This document shows, piece after piece, positions 1-10,611 of a stretch of DNA of 64,000 nucleotides. The stretch is from Glebionis coronaria. Taxonomy: Eukaryota > Streptophyta > Magnoliopsida > Asterales > Asteraceae. The DNA lies in NCBI GenBank assembly GCA_025667525.1, contig JANFOE010000192.1, positions 496,001-560,000 on the forward strand, written 5' to 3'. The translations under genes and the position numbers were made by a program. Every line of letters starts with the position of its first letter. The first letter of the stretch is position 1. The notes beneath the pieces were generated by a model that had not been told where the DNA came from, did no database searches, and saw nothing but the letters and a program-made list of their open reading frames with translations.

Positions 1-1977
1 TCCCAAGGAAAATCAGTTTAAAAATATATCAGAGTAGCGTTCAGGTTCCCCAAGGATCTTAACAAATCGTCAAACCTTTTACCAAAATACTAGACCATAT
101 ACTATATGTTTATGACAAACGGGAAAGAAAACTGTTTTAGACCAAATTACTACAAAAGCAATCCCGCAATCCTTCTCCAGCAAGCTCCGCAACTCAACAA
201 CTTCAAGTACCTGAAATACATACTTAAAATCATCAACACAAAGGTTGAGCAAGTCTATGGGTTTTACAAAACATATTTGAACACATCGTAAAAATCATTC
301 ACAATTATTTAATAGCATTGTGGCCATACAATCTATTAATCAGGCATTTCATCTTATAGAAATAGCTAATGAATTGTATTAAGCTCATGACACCGACCCC
401 TTAACTTATTCACCCACGCCAAATGCCAGCATGACTATAAGAATTCCAGCGCCCCTACTAGGGTATCAATTTCCAGAATACCACATTCTCATTCTCGTAA
501 AATTATCCTTCCCAGAGGTTACTGGGTGTAATGCCCTGGTCTCAGATAGGGTCGTCAGCCCAATAGTACTATCATTAGAATAAGCGGTTGTTCCCAACTC
601 ACAACATCAAGTCAGAAGATAGTTAACGACTCATGAATTCAGGGACTTTTGCAATTTAGGTACTTATACAAAGAAAATCAACAAAGGCAACATTCGGGTC
701 CAACAATTACTCATGACATGTGTTCATTTTACTTCAAATAGCATGTATCCCCCTCGCGGGTTTTAAAATCATTAAAATAAGTAGAAAGCGAGGCTATAGA
801 CTCACCTGAAGTATTAACAGTAGTATGACGACTTTCAACGACTGATGATGCCCGGCGAACACGGAATTCACAATCTATCAAAACCGTGCCTTTAATAATA
901 CATCCAAGTAATATTTCATACTTAATAAAATGAAATAAATATCTCAAAGTCAAAATCAAACTCACACCATACTCAATTTAATAAATCCTTCTTACGTACA
1001 CTTTTATACTTTAATTCTTTCAAAAATTGTCGATATATATATATTAATCGTCCAAATTGTTTTTCTTACTTAAACACGTCAATAGCTTACGATACTAATC
1101 AGAAACTTCACTTACTATATAGAGAAAGACCTCCCAAAAGTTGGTTAAAAGATTTTACTTTTAAAGTTCCCTGCCCGACTCATCTTTGAACTACAAAAAC
1201 CGGACAGTTTTACGTCAACAACCCATATAGACTTTTTAACTTATTTATTTGACTCCGTTTCCAAAACCGACACTCATCTTTGAAAATAGACTCAACACTA
1301 TCATGTTTATCACTTAACATCAATCCATGACCCATTATAAAATCCTTTTTATAGTCCCAGAGATTCGATCCAAAGATCGAGAACAATTATACATTGTGAC
1401 GATACTCGTCTCCCGGTACACGAATAATCAAACTATCATAACTTTTCGCTCGTTTGGAGCTAGAAGCTCTACTTTATACCAAATCGAAGCTTATGAAATC
1501 ATCTACAACAATATCTAATTAGTTCATATCATACTCAAACTTATATTTTTCAAAAATCAACTTTTATATTCTGGTCAAAAATACCCCTTTAAAAATCACT
1601 CAAAATTAAATTTTTACCATATTTTAACATCATTTTTACCACTATAATCATCCTAATATTACTACTTTCAATCCTAACACACTATATCATCCTAGATGAT
1701 CAAATCAAATAAAATCTAACTAAAAATTTCAACATGCAATAATTTAAAATAATATAAAACATCATAAATACCTACATACAACAATCAAACAAGATCAAAA
1801 CACATGATTTTCCATCAAAAATGGGTTTTTATAAAATGTTCATGCATGTAAGAGATTTTTATACCAAAAGATGGAGAATCAAAAGATAAGAATGGTTCTT
1901 TGATTAGATTTTGTAGAATCAAGCTAGATTTTTAAAAATCTAGGGGTGTTTGTGCTTGGGGGTTGACGGAAAACAAG

Positions 1978-2003
1978 AGGGGAGGGAGAGAGAGAGAGAG
2001 AGT
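1978..2003. repeat. GA/CT microsatellite
   Basis: A run of GA dinucleotides (GAGGGGAGGGAGAGAGAGAG and on) lies just downstream of the minus-strand TATA box of segment J. CT-rich early leaders are common in plant transcripts; no other role is visible. Confidence 0.7.
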
Positions 2004-2049
2004 TTCCTAGTGGAATGTGTTTATGTGTGTGTAATTGTGTTTAAAATTT

Positions 2050-2062
2050 CCTTTTATATGGG
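2050..2062 (-). promoter_or_regulatory. TATA-like box of segment J
   Basis: On the minus strand this reads CCCATATAAAAGG, followed downstream (leftward) by a leader with a CT microsatellite. It is the best promoter candidate in the first 2.5 kb. Seen in sequence; activity is inferred. Confidence 0.35.
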
Positions 2063-2494
2063 AAAAGTTTAGGGTAGTTTTTGCCGATTATGATTCTTGT
2101 GGACCAAAATGCAATTACTTGGTTAAAAAGCAGGAAATGACTATTAGTCACTTTTGAAAATATTTACGGGTCTCAGGTTTCACCAAAATACTTCTCAAAA
2201 CTTAAAACGCACAGAAAATATTATATTATATAGTCCCGGCACGACTTAATACGACATTAAAAATAAAAACGTCAAATTATTAAACATCGACATGTCTAAA
2301 ATAAAACGTAAAATTTTCTGGGCATCCGTTGATATCGTCATTACTAATAATCCTCGCAACTCGTCCAAACGTAAAAATATAACTTTCAACATTCATCCAA
2401 ATAAAATCACCAATCATCATAACAATCAATCTCGTCAAAATTTCAAAAATATACGTAAAAATATAATTAAATAATAACCACGGGTTTGGGTTGT

Positions 2495-4433
2495 TAAAAT
2501 ATATACTCCTCATAGCATGTTAGGAAGGGTTGTTGGTTCTCATTTTCATTAATCATTATTCATCTTTTCTCTCATCATCACCTTTCTCTCTCTAACTTTT
2601 TCTTTCTAGTTTTTCATCTCTATCCCTCTCTTTAGATCATTCCTATTACATAGACAATCCAAAGAAAACGTGGACCTATGGGATGATTGGTTTGTTCTTA
2701 TGTTTTTTTTTATTGATTTTGGTGAGTTTTGTTTTAATCAAGCTCAAATCTTGAATTTTTTTGTGATTTAATCAACTATAGTGATTGGGTTTACTTTTTT
2801 TTCGCAGAAATCACAAAAAAAAATTGGTTTATGTGGTGATTTTGGAATTCGGGTGTTAGAACAGTCGCGTGTTCATCGTATTTAAGGTACGGTTTTATTT
2901 TAATTTTGGCAGTCTTCACTTTCACTTTGAAACCCCGAAACCCCGAAAGTGACTTTCACAAGAGCGAAAGTGAAAGTGAAATTCATTCACATATCCGAAA
3001 CTCATTGTTTTCCCGAAAGTGAATCTATTCATTAGAGCGAAAGTGAAATTTTCATTTATCCGAAAGTGAGAATAAGAAAAATTGTGAAAGTGAAACTCAA
3101 CTGACTCGACAAAAACCTTTCTTAAGTACTCGAAAACCCAACACAGAAGAATCTCAACAACACCCACCCACAGACTGACAATAAACTGACTCGAAACCCA
3201 GAATTAAAAATAAGGCAAAGACTCAAAGACTCAAGTACTCGCTCTTCACCACACAAGACTGGAACCATACAAATACTAGATCTCAGATTCTTAAAACTTT
3301 CAAAGATCCTTACAGATCATGTAAGTTTGATATGTATCATCCCTGATCTGTGTTCATATTCGAATCAAACAGATAAGAACCAAACTAGAAAACTTGTTTT
3401 TTATGTTTTGTTTCAAGTAGGCTCCCAACCAAAACAAAATACAACCATAACTTCAACAGAAAATCACCTACCTGAGACCATAAGCATGATCTTGAAGATG
3501 CAAGCGCTCTTGGTTCTTCCTTCTAAGGGGTTTTAGTTCGTGGGTATGTGAAAACAAGTTCATTGGTTTGTTTTTGCCTTACAGAATTAATCTTTGCGTG
3601 TTGTGTGGAGATTTAGTGGAGATAACAGATTTGATCTATTGATTTTTGGGAGTATTCAAGAAAACAGGGCAGAGGAAACTAGACAGCATTGAGTAGTTTT
3701 TGTTTGTTTTTGTATTGAGACGGAGGAAACAAGAGAATTTATTGAGAGGTTTATAGGTTAAGAAGAAGAGTTGTGATTTGGTATCTGGTTTGGTAGTACA
3801 AAAAGTTTGGTATTGGGAGCATTGAAAGACAAAGAAAGAAGGAGAGTTTATGGTTTTGGGAGCACAGAGAGTTTATGGTTTTGGGAGAATAGAAAGTGGT
3901 GAGTTCTTTTGGAAGAAGAGAAAGTGGGGCGGAGGCTAGAAGATAGTACTATCTTGTAAAAGTTTTTAAATATTGTTGAGCTGGAGAAAAAAACTTAACA
4001 ACAAGCCACGTTTTTAAACATATCCAACTCATTACTCATTAGCAATTGCTTAGGCCACGTTTATTTTGGTTGTCCCCATTTCTCTAAAAATTTGACTAAG
4101 CTACACGTATCCTTTTCATTTTCTTAAACATTGTTTAATTGTTTTTAGCCATTGGTATAGGCATTGGAAAATGTGGGGCTAAGTAAGTTGTTAAAGTGAT
4201 GATTAATCCCGAGTTGTTAGGCATTGGTAAAGTAAGTTAAATTGTTAAATTAAAGTGAACTTAAGAGTTGTAAAGTGTTAGTTTGGTAGTAAGTGTTGGA
4301 CCGGGTAAATTGTTTTCATCGAATTTCAATGGATTTGTTGAATTTGATATCTCAAGAGGGCGACTTGCATCTCATGCAAGACACAGCTAGAGAAAGTGGG
4401 ATAACTTCATTTTGACTACTTCAATATCATCTT
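2495..4433 (+). other. Leader and noncoding 5' region of H
   Basis: No gene is visible. Contents: a TATA region near 2499-2507; a CT-rich transcript start (2565-2640); a CGAAAGTGA repeat cluster (2925-3095); an A/C-rich stretch; and a short direct duplication of GAGTTTATGGTTTTGGGAG at about 3845-3890. The region probably corresponds to the R/U5 and 5' untranslated leader. Small ORFs here have no recognisable content. Confidence 0.5.
2925..3095 (+). repeat. CGAAAGTGA leader repeats of H
   Basis: About eight copies of CCCGAAAGTGA, GCGAAAGTGAAA or TCCGAAACTC occur at irregular 10-30 base spacing on the sense strand, some 420-600 bases downstream of the TATA region. The same motif family forms the larger array in F at 8155-8645. 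Confidence 0.8.
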
Positions 4434-6506
4434 GTGATCATTTCATGGCTTCAAGGACGAAGCAAATTTGTGACACTCTTTGGTAAAGATCGTTATACAT
4501 TCATCAAATCGATGTTCCTCACCTTGAACCAACTAGCTGAGCAACTTCACAAAGAAGACTTTAATCACTCTGCATCAGAATCTGCATATCAATCTCTACT
4601 GACACAACTTACGTACTTCTTCAAATTCAACGTCGTTAAGTCTGAAAAGTCAGGGATATGTCAGTCATTTCTTCAATACACACATACGGAGGTTCAAGAG
4701 TTCCGTGGTACACTGTTTAAATTCATGACAACGGTATCGTCTTCGATTTATGAAATATCCCGAATTCAACAAGCGTATGATAGTGGAGTGCAAGAATCTA
4801 AGATGCAGATGCAAGAGGAGAATGCTCATACGGTTGACAATTTGGAGCCTAAAGATTGCAACATGGAATCAATAGTAAAGCATGATATCAGTAACACGTC
4901 AAGGAATGTTACAGACATCTTTTATGATTACACCATACCCTTATGACGAAGAGCCTACAAATATGGTACAATGTCATGTTATATATGATGTATATGCTGA
5001 TGAAATGCCGCATATTGAGTATTTCGAACCTAATTATGATAAACATGGTATGGAAAAGAGTGATAGCGATACCATTTATGATTCATCCGATGTGCGTCAT
5101 AATGGGGGAGAAAGTGTTCAAAATGCTAACAATCATGATAATTTCCTTATGACAGCTTCATTAATTGCTTCTGATTCTAAGGTTAAAGAGATCGAAAGGA
5201 TTGTAGCTCAACAATCTAAAGATCTTGAGGATGCCAAACTTGAATTTTCGAAGAAAACGAACAAATTTGAAACATATTTTGAAAAACTTGAAAAGTCAAA
5301 CGTTGTTCTTGAACGAAAATTGGATAAAAAAGTTCTAGATTCTAAAGCTGAAAAGGATAATCTTTTGAAACAAATTAAGTTGCTAGAATCTAAATTGGCA
5401 TCCTAAGATAAATTGCTCAAAAAGAATTAGACTTTAAAGGCTCAAGTTCAGGAAAAGGTTTTTGCTATAGCTGCGTTGAAAAACGAATTGAGGAAAACTA
5501 AAGGAACTAGTGTGGACACTAAGATTGAAAAACCATCAATCTTGGGGAAACCACGTACAAATCAGTCCGTTAGACAACCGACTGCATTTAGATCCGAGCG
5601 ACTACAATCCTCGAGACCGCGGTTTACCTCCCAAGTTCATATGGTTCATATTTCTATAACAGTCACTCCACCAACTAGACCCAATATGAATAGATCAGCT
5701 TTAGCAAGACCTAATCACATTATTTCCTCTAGTTTCTCTACGAATACAAAGAACACGTCTAGAACTAGTTCAAATGACGTTCGCCATAAATTTGGTCTAA
5801 GGGAAGCTATTCAAAAGACACAAGTAAGAGATAGGAATTTCAAACCTAGTCAGATGCCTTCTAGATTACCCAACACTGCTAACCATAACATGTCATATAC
5901 TAGGAGCATCAATCAATCATCTAGGAATTCTAGATCTTACTCGGACATTAAGTATGCTACATGTAAAACATGTAGGAAATGTGTCTTTAAGGCAAATCAT
6001 GACTCTTGTGTCAAGAAAATCCTTCATGAGGTGAAGTCTCATGCTAGAATTAATTCCCGGTGGCTAGCTAAAATCAAACCCATTGGTAAAGTTTGGCGCC
6101 CCACTGGTAGAACTTTCACGCTTGTAGGAAACGAGTGCCCTGTAGCTAGGATAGTCTCGATCCTACTAAGACTACTAGCGAGAAAATTGAAAAGGATGAT
6201 AGATCACTTAAGCCTGAGATTAAGTTCGTCTATAAAAGGAAACCTTTGACAAGTGAATCATCTATTCATGTCATCTCTGGCAGAAGTAAAGAAAATTGTG
6301 AATCTCCGAATGGTTCTAAGATAGATATCACTAACCCATATAAAAGCATACAAACTCCAAATGAGAATGCAGGCACCAAAGTCAAGGATCAACAAAAAGC
6401 AACCGGTTTGATCTTTGTACACCGTTCAACTAAGGACACTCTCAGAGTTTGGTTACTAAAGAAGAAGATATTAGAGAAACAAGTGTCTCAGGAGATTTGT
6501 AGTTAA
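4434..6506 (+). pseudogene. Copia gag/coiled-coil polyprotein fragment (H)
   Basis: Broken coding region of a Copia polyprotein upstream of the enzymes. Frame 1 (4434 to about 4925) encodes a helical segment. A frameshift leads to a coiled-coil segment rich in K, E and L heptads (about 5160-5405) that ends at TAA 5404. The same frame resumes (5430-6249) with basic, serine-rich linker sequence containing the PSILGKP motif also present in F, and a cluster C-x2-C-x2-C-x5-H-x2-C at 5961-6009. Another shift gives the last piece (6246-6506), ending in a basic RVWLLKKK stretch. Capsid-like UBN2 sequence, protease, integrase and RT are absent. Such segments probably act in particle assembly or RNA binding (inference). 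Confidence 0.65.
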
Positions 6507-6514
6507 GCTTACAA

Positions 6515-7504
6515 TAGATGGCTCATCGCTAAATATCAGACGATGACCCGATCTTCAAATAAAGGAAAGTTTATGTCCGATGATAAACTTATCCTCAGAA
6601 ACGAGAAATTAAATTTTCTCGGACACGAGCTAAAATTAAAACTATTCAAAAGTTTTAAGCTCGTGTATAATGGTTCATTGTTAAATAACAGACGATGACC
6701 CGGACTTCAAATAAAGGGATTCACAAAACGAGAAATTAACTTTCTCGGACACGAGCTTACATTAAAACTATTCAAAGGTTTTAAGATCGTGTATACGGTT
6801 TGCAGTCACATGACAGATTGTAACCCGAAATTTAAAGAAAGGAAAGTTTATCGCCGATGATAAACCTATCCTCATCAACGAGAAATTAAATTTTCTCGGA
6901 CACGAGCTTACATAAAAACTATTCAAAAGTTTTTTAGCTCGTGCAAATGGCGTATAATCACATTTCAGTTTATGCCCTAGACTTCAAAAAGGGAAAGTTT
7001 ATCGCCGACGATAACTTATCCTTACAACAAGAAATTAATTTTTCTCGGGAATGAGCTAATATTAAAAACATTTGAAGTTTTTAAGCTCATGCACAATGAC
7101 TTACAGGTAAATATCATACTGTAACTCAGATTTCAATTTTAGGGAAGTTTATCTTTAAATGATAATTTACCCTCGTAACGAGAAATTAATTTTTCTCGGT
7201 CATGAGCTTTTATTAAAACATTCCAAGTTTTAAGCTCATAAAGGAAAGTGTATCTTTTAAATAAGAGAACTTTTCCTCATAACGAGAAATTTATCTTTCT
7301 CGGTCATGAGCTTTCCGTTAAAATATTCAAAAGTTTTCAAGCTCATGAAAAAGACTTCTAAGTAAATGTCAGCTTAGAACTCGTTCTTCGGTTAAAAGGA
7401 AAATTTACCGCCGATGATAACTTATCCTTAACAACGGGAAGTTTACAACTTCTCGGACTTGAGCTCGTTTCGTAAGATATTCAAATTCTTAAGCTCAAGT
7501 AATT
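6515..7504. repeat. Tandem array of hairpin-forming units (about 150 bp)
   Basis: Seven degenerate units are anchored by the dyad CGAGAAATTAAATTTTCTCG or variants at about 6602, 6729, 6879, 7028, 7180, 7283 and 7434 (spacing 127, 150, 149, 152, 103, 151). Each is followed by a second, longer stem. Its arms are CACGAGCT/AGCTCGTG in units 1 and 3, ATGAGCT/AGCTCAT in unit 4, CATGAGCT/AGCTCATG in unit 6, and CTTGAGCT/AGCTCAAG in unit 7, enclosing AAAACTATTCAAAAGTTTT-like loops that can pair again. Several units also have TTTATCGCCGATGATAAA just upstream. No ORF spans it. It lies between H and the LTR of F and could be part of H, a satellite, or a structured noncoding region. Confidence 0.85.
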
Positions 7505-7898
7505 TGTTAGCCTAAAAAATATTGAGTCAAACAAGAATGTTCGGTCATAGGTTTTTATTGTAACATTTATTAGAACTTTGTAATAGTTAGTAAAAATAGT
7601 AGTGACATTACGGGCTTAATGGCTAGCTTAAAAGGCCTCTTTTAAGGTACTAAGCATTTTATTCAAGCACGGCCCATTAAACAATATAGTCCATTAAGGC
7701 TACATGTATAAGCCCAACTATATATACCTCTCCTAGAATGTTAGGAGAGGTTGGATCTTTCATTTTTCTTAATCTAATTTCACATAGTAATCATCTCTCT
7801 GTATCTACTTTCTCTCTCTAGAAATCATCTTCTTTCTTTCTTCTTTCATAATTAATTAATCAAATCAATCATAGTGAAGTGAATAAAGTATGGGAACA
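7505..7898 (+). repeat. Probable 5' LTR of F
   Basis: Starts TGTTAGCC and ends GGGAACA, six bases before a tRNA-Met-type primer site. It contains the TATA box at 7718-7727 and a CT-rich start region (7790-7850). The partner LTR lies outside the window, so the 5' boundary is a guess based on TG and on where the hairpin array stops. Confidence 0.45.
7718..7727 (+). promoter_or_regulatory. TATA box of F
   Basis: CTATATATAC followed about 30-60 bases downstream by a CT-rich leader (TTCATTTTTCTTAATC, then CTCTCTGTATC). The same arrangement is seen in H at 2499. Confidence 0.55.
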
Positions 7899-7903
7899 AT
7901 ATT

Positions 7904-7911
7904 TGGTATCA
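7904..7911 (+). promoter_or_regulatory. Primer-binding site of F (tRNA-Met)
   Basis: TGGTATCA matches the first eight bases complementary to the 3' end of plant initiator tRNA-Met, the usual Copia primer (canonical TGGTATCAGAGC). The match decays after position 8, in keeping with an old element. Confidence 0.55.
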
Positions 7912-8154
7912 ATCGTCACAGGGTAGATTAGTGATTGGTTGTTGTTATTGATTTGATTCGTGTCATTTGATGTAAAATCATCATGAATTGAATTTTTTAT
8001 TAGTGTTTTTCGGGCTCTAAATCTTGATATAAATCTCCTACATAGTTGTGGTAGGGATTTGGGTTAGTTATTGTGGTTGAAATCGCAAGTTTTTCGGGTG
8101 TTTGGATTGATTTTGGGGTGTTTATCCAAAGAACAGTAATATTCGATCTGTCGT

Positions 8155-8645
8155 CTATATGTCTCATCACTTTCGGAGAAGGCTTTTGGTGTTTTCCCGA
8201 AAGTGAGAATTATATTATTTCGAAACTGAAGAGTCAGTCATTTATTCCGAAACTTAATTTTATCCATCACCTGAAACTAATAACATCCCGAAACTAAAAA
8301 GTATTTCGAAAGTGAACAGTTTTCCGAAACATAAAAATCCCGAAACTCAAAACAAAACAAAAAACCTGAAACTCATTTATTTCCGAAACATACTTTTCCC
8401 GAAAGTCACTTTTTCCCGAAAATCCTTTTTTCCAAAACTCCTTTTACCCGAAACTCCTTTTTCCCGAAACCCAAATTATTCCGAAACTCACAGTTTTCTC
8501 GAATCCCAAATTATTCTGAAACTCATAATTTTTCCCAAAACTCACAAATATTCCGAAACTCACAATTTATTCCGAAACTGGGATTTTTTCCCGAAAGTGA
8601 ATATCATTCCGAAACTGAGAATTCTTCCGAAAGTGAAAATATTTA
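8155..8645 (+). repeat. TTCCGAAAC/CCCGAAAGTG leader array of F
   Basis: About 25 copies of TTCCGAAACTC, TTCCCGAAAGTGA and one-base variants, spaced about 15-25 bases, lie between the primer site and the gag ATG. Variants are mostly CCG to CTG or CCA. A 128-codon ORF (8312-8698) reads through the repeats and yields repeated FPK, FRN and SET tripeptides; it is probably a by-product of the array. The array lies in the predicted transcribed leader. Confidence 0.85.
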
Positions 8646-8786
8646 ATCGTGTGTTTTTGGCCTTAGAATTTTTGGTTTCTTGTGAAGATAATTTTTAGGG
8701 GATTTTAACATTTTTCTTCAACAACAACAATCACAACACATCTACTTAAGATCCTTTTTCACTTCAACAATTTCAAGTTTTTCAAC

Positions 8787-10611
8787 ATGGATTCTACTCA
8801 AGAGTATCGTGTCACAAACAACAACATCATGGTGGCTGGCAATAAAGAGAGACCACCAATGCTTGTGTCCAGTCGATATGCACAATGGCAATTACGATTT
8901 CTACGATATCTTGACACTAAACCGAATGGTGATGTTCTTCGTCGTTTCATAACAGACGGACCCTATACTCCCATTACCATCACCATTACTGCTACTCCAG
9001 TAACCGACACGATGCCAGGTGCCACTATTTGATTCTAAGGAAACATGTGAGAATACATCGAAAGAGAATCGAGCTTGGATTGTTGCAGATAAGGAAGCAA
9101 TCTATTTGATTCTAAGTGGGATTCGGGATGATTTTACTCAACGGTTGATGCACACTGCTAAAGAGATGTGGGTTGCAATTGAACATCTGCAACAAGGAGA
9201 ATCACCAAACAAACAAGATGTCAAAACAAACTTGTTTTGGAACTTTGGCAAGTTTACTTCATTGGATGGGGAATCAATTGATTCATATTACTTCAAATTC
9301 TACAAAATGATGAATGATATGACAAGAAACAACTTGGAAGTCTCTACCATGCAATTCAATGTGCAATTTCTACAACAACTTCAACCAGAGTGGACACGAT
9401 TTGTTACTTTGGTGAAACAACAAAATAAGTTGGACGAGGTCAACTATCACACGCTCTTTGACATTTTGAAACAATTTCAGAATGAGGCAAATGAACTTCG
9501 AGCTAAACGGGTAACAAAGACTGCTAATCCACTTGCTTTGGGGTCTACCACTCACCATGTCCAAGATCATCGCTCTCGTACTCCAAAGTCATACTCCACT
9601 ACATCCTCCTCACCAAGATACTCCACTACATCCTCCTCACCAAGATACTCCACTTAATCCAAGTCTTCAGCTCCCACAAGATCACAAGGCAAAGAAGCAA
9701 GAGCACCATCACCATCACCTGAGCCATCGTCTGAAAAGGACAATTATAAAGAACAAGCTCAGAAGGATAGGGAGATGAACTAAAAAATTGCTTTCATTAT
9801 GAAGACCTACAAGAAAATCTTCAAACACACCAACAAAAATATTCGAACATCATCTAACACAAGAAACCAATATGTTGAGAGTCCTCGAAGGTATAACACA
9901 CGTCAACATGATGAAAGTCCTCCTAGGTATGATCGACGTAATCCAACTCATGTTGAGGGTTCTGCAAGGTATGATCGACAAACTGCTAAGTATGATACTC
10001 AGAGGATTGCTACTGTTGCTGGGAATAGGGAAATTGTTGGCACTCAAGTGGTTCAGCAAATTGGGATTCAGTGCTTTAATTGTCAAGGTTATAGGCATAT
10101 GGCAAAGGAATGCAGAAAGCCGAAACGAGTTAGGGAGTCTGGTTATCGTAAAGAAAAGATGCTGCTATGCAAGAAGATGGATGTTGGGGTTAAATTGACG
10201 ACTAAGGAAGGAGCAATGCTTGATGATACTGATGATGAAGCTTCCGACCAAGAATTTGAAGCACATTACTTGTACATGGCAAAGGTTGAAGAAGTTCTCA
10301 ATGTCACTAAAGATGACAACGGTCCTATCTTTGATATTGAGCCAATCGATAAGGTACACACTGAAGAGGAATATAATGTGTTTGGTAATATTCATGAGCA
10401 TTGTGAGCTACCCAAAGCTATTACTGACACATGTATGATGGAAACGGTTGATAGCAATACCACACCCAATTCATCAGACATGTGCAATAATGAGTCTAAG
10501 GATGATCAACATGCAAATGAGTATGATGATGACGAGGAGCGTATTGCGCTTGCTAACTTAATTGCTTCTTTAAAAAAAGATGTCAAAGAAACTAGAAAGA
10601 GTCAAAAGTAA
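8787..10611 (+). pseudogene. Copia gag of F (capsid and zinc knuckle)
   Basis: Starts ATG at 8787 with a gag N-terminus (SSRYAQWQLRFLRYLDTK). After a frameshift near 9020 it continues as the UBN2-type capsid domain (about 9060-9510, with KEMWVAIEHLQQG). Then come a duplicated serine/proline stretch (YSTTSSSPR repeated), stops at 9655 and 9781, an RYD-rich basic linker, and a canonical CCHC zinc knuckle C-x2-C-x4-H-x4-C at 10072-10113. An acidic segment ends at TAA 10609. Gag would form the virus-like particle and bind genomic RNA. Apart from the shift at 9020 the pieces share one frame, so the stops are point changes. Confidence 0.8.

Larger units (their letters stand above)
1..2494 (-). mobile_element. 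LTR-like segment J, minus orientation, incomplete
   Basis: No coding region is recognisable here. Read on the minus strand, the segment has a TATA-like box (complement of 2050-2062) followed by a CT-rich stretch, as in the U3/R part of an LTR. Its right edge near 2494 reads, on the minus strand, TTAACAACCCAAACCC, resembling the TGTAAAACCC start of the LTRs at 18234 and 56105. Immediately right of it begins sequence matching the promoter region of Copia element F, so J may have landed in the U3 of element H. The left end, a primer site and a second LTR were not found. The family is unknown; short ORFs inside look like chance. Confidence 0.4.
2495..6510 (+). mobile_element. Decayed Ty1/Copia element H, 5' part only
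   Basis: The segment begins with a TATA-containing stretch (ATATATACTCCT near 2499) that aligns with the promoter of element F at 7719. Then come a CT-rich start, a leader with CGAAAGTGA repeats, a long noncoding stretch, and a broken gag/coiled-coil coding region (4434-6506). U3, a primer-binding site, protease, integrase and RT are not visible. The element stops where the hairpin array begins at about 6515. It is a different family from F but has the same layout: leader array, coiled coils, then a Cys/His cluster. Copia assignment rests on similarity to known Asteraceae Copia proteins and is fairly secure; the boundaries are approximate. Confidence 0.65.

Noticed and set aside
4434..4946. 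H first ORF as a separate host gene
   Set aside because: It runs by frameshift into Copia-type linker sequence with PSILGKP and the Cys/His cluster, so it belongs to the element.
6515..7504. Hammerhead ribozyme / retrozyme in the hairpin array
   Set aside because: Looked for CTGATGA and GAAA with a connecting stem. Only CCGATGA and CAGAAACGAG occur, without the required helix II, and an essential U is replaced.
8312..8698. 128-codon ORF in the F leader as a gene
   Set aside because: Its peptide repeats mirror the DNA repeats, it ends before gag, and there is no homologous protein I recognise.
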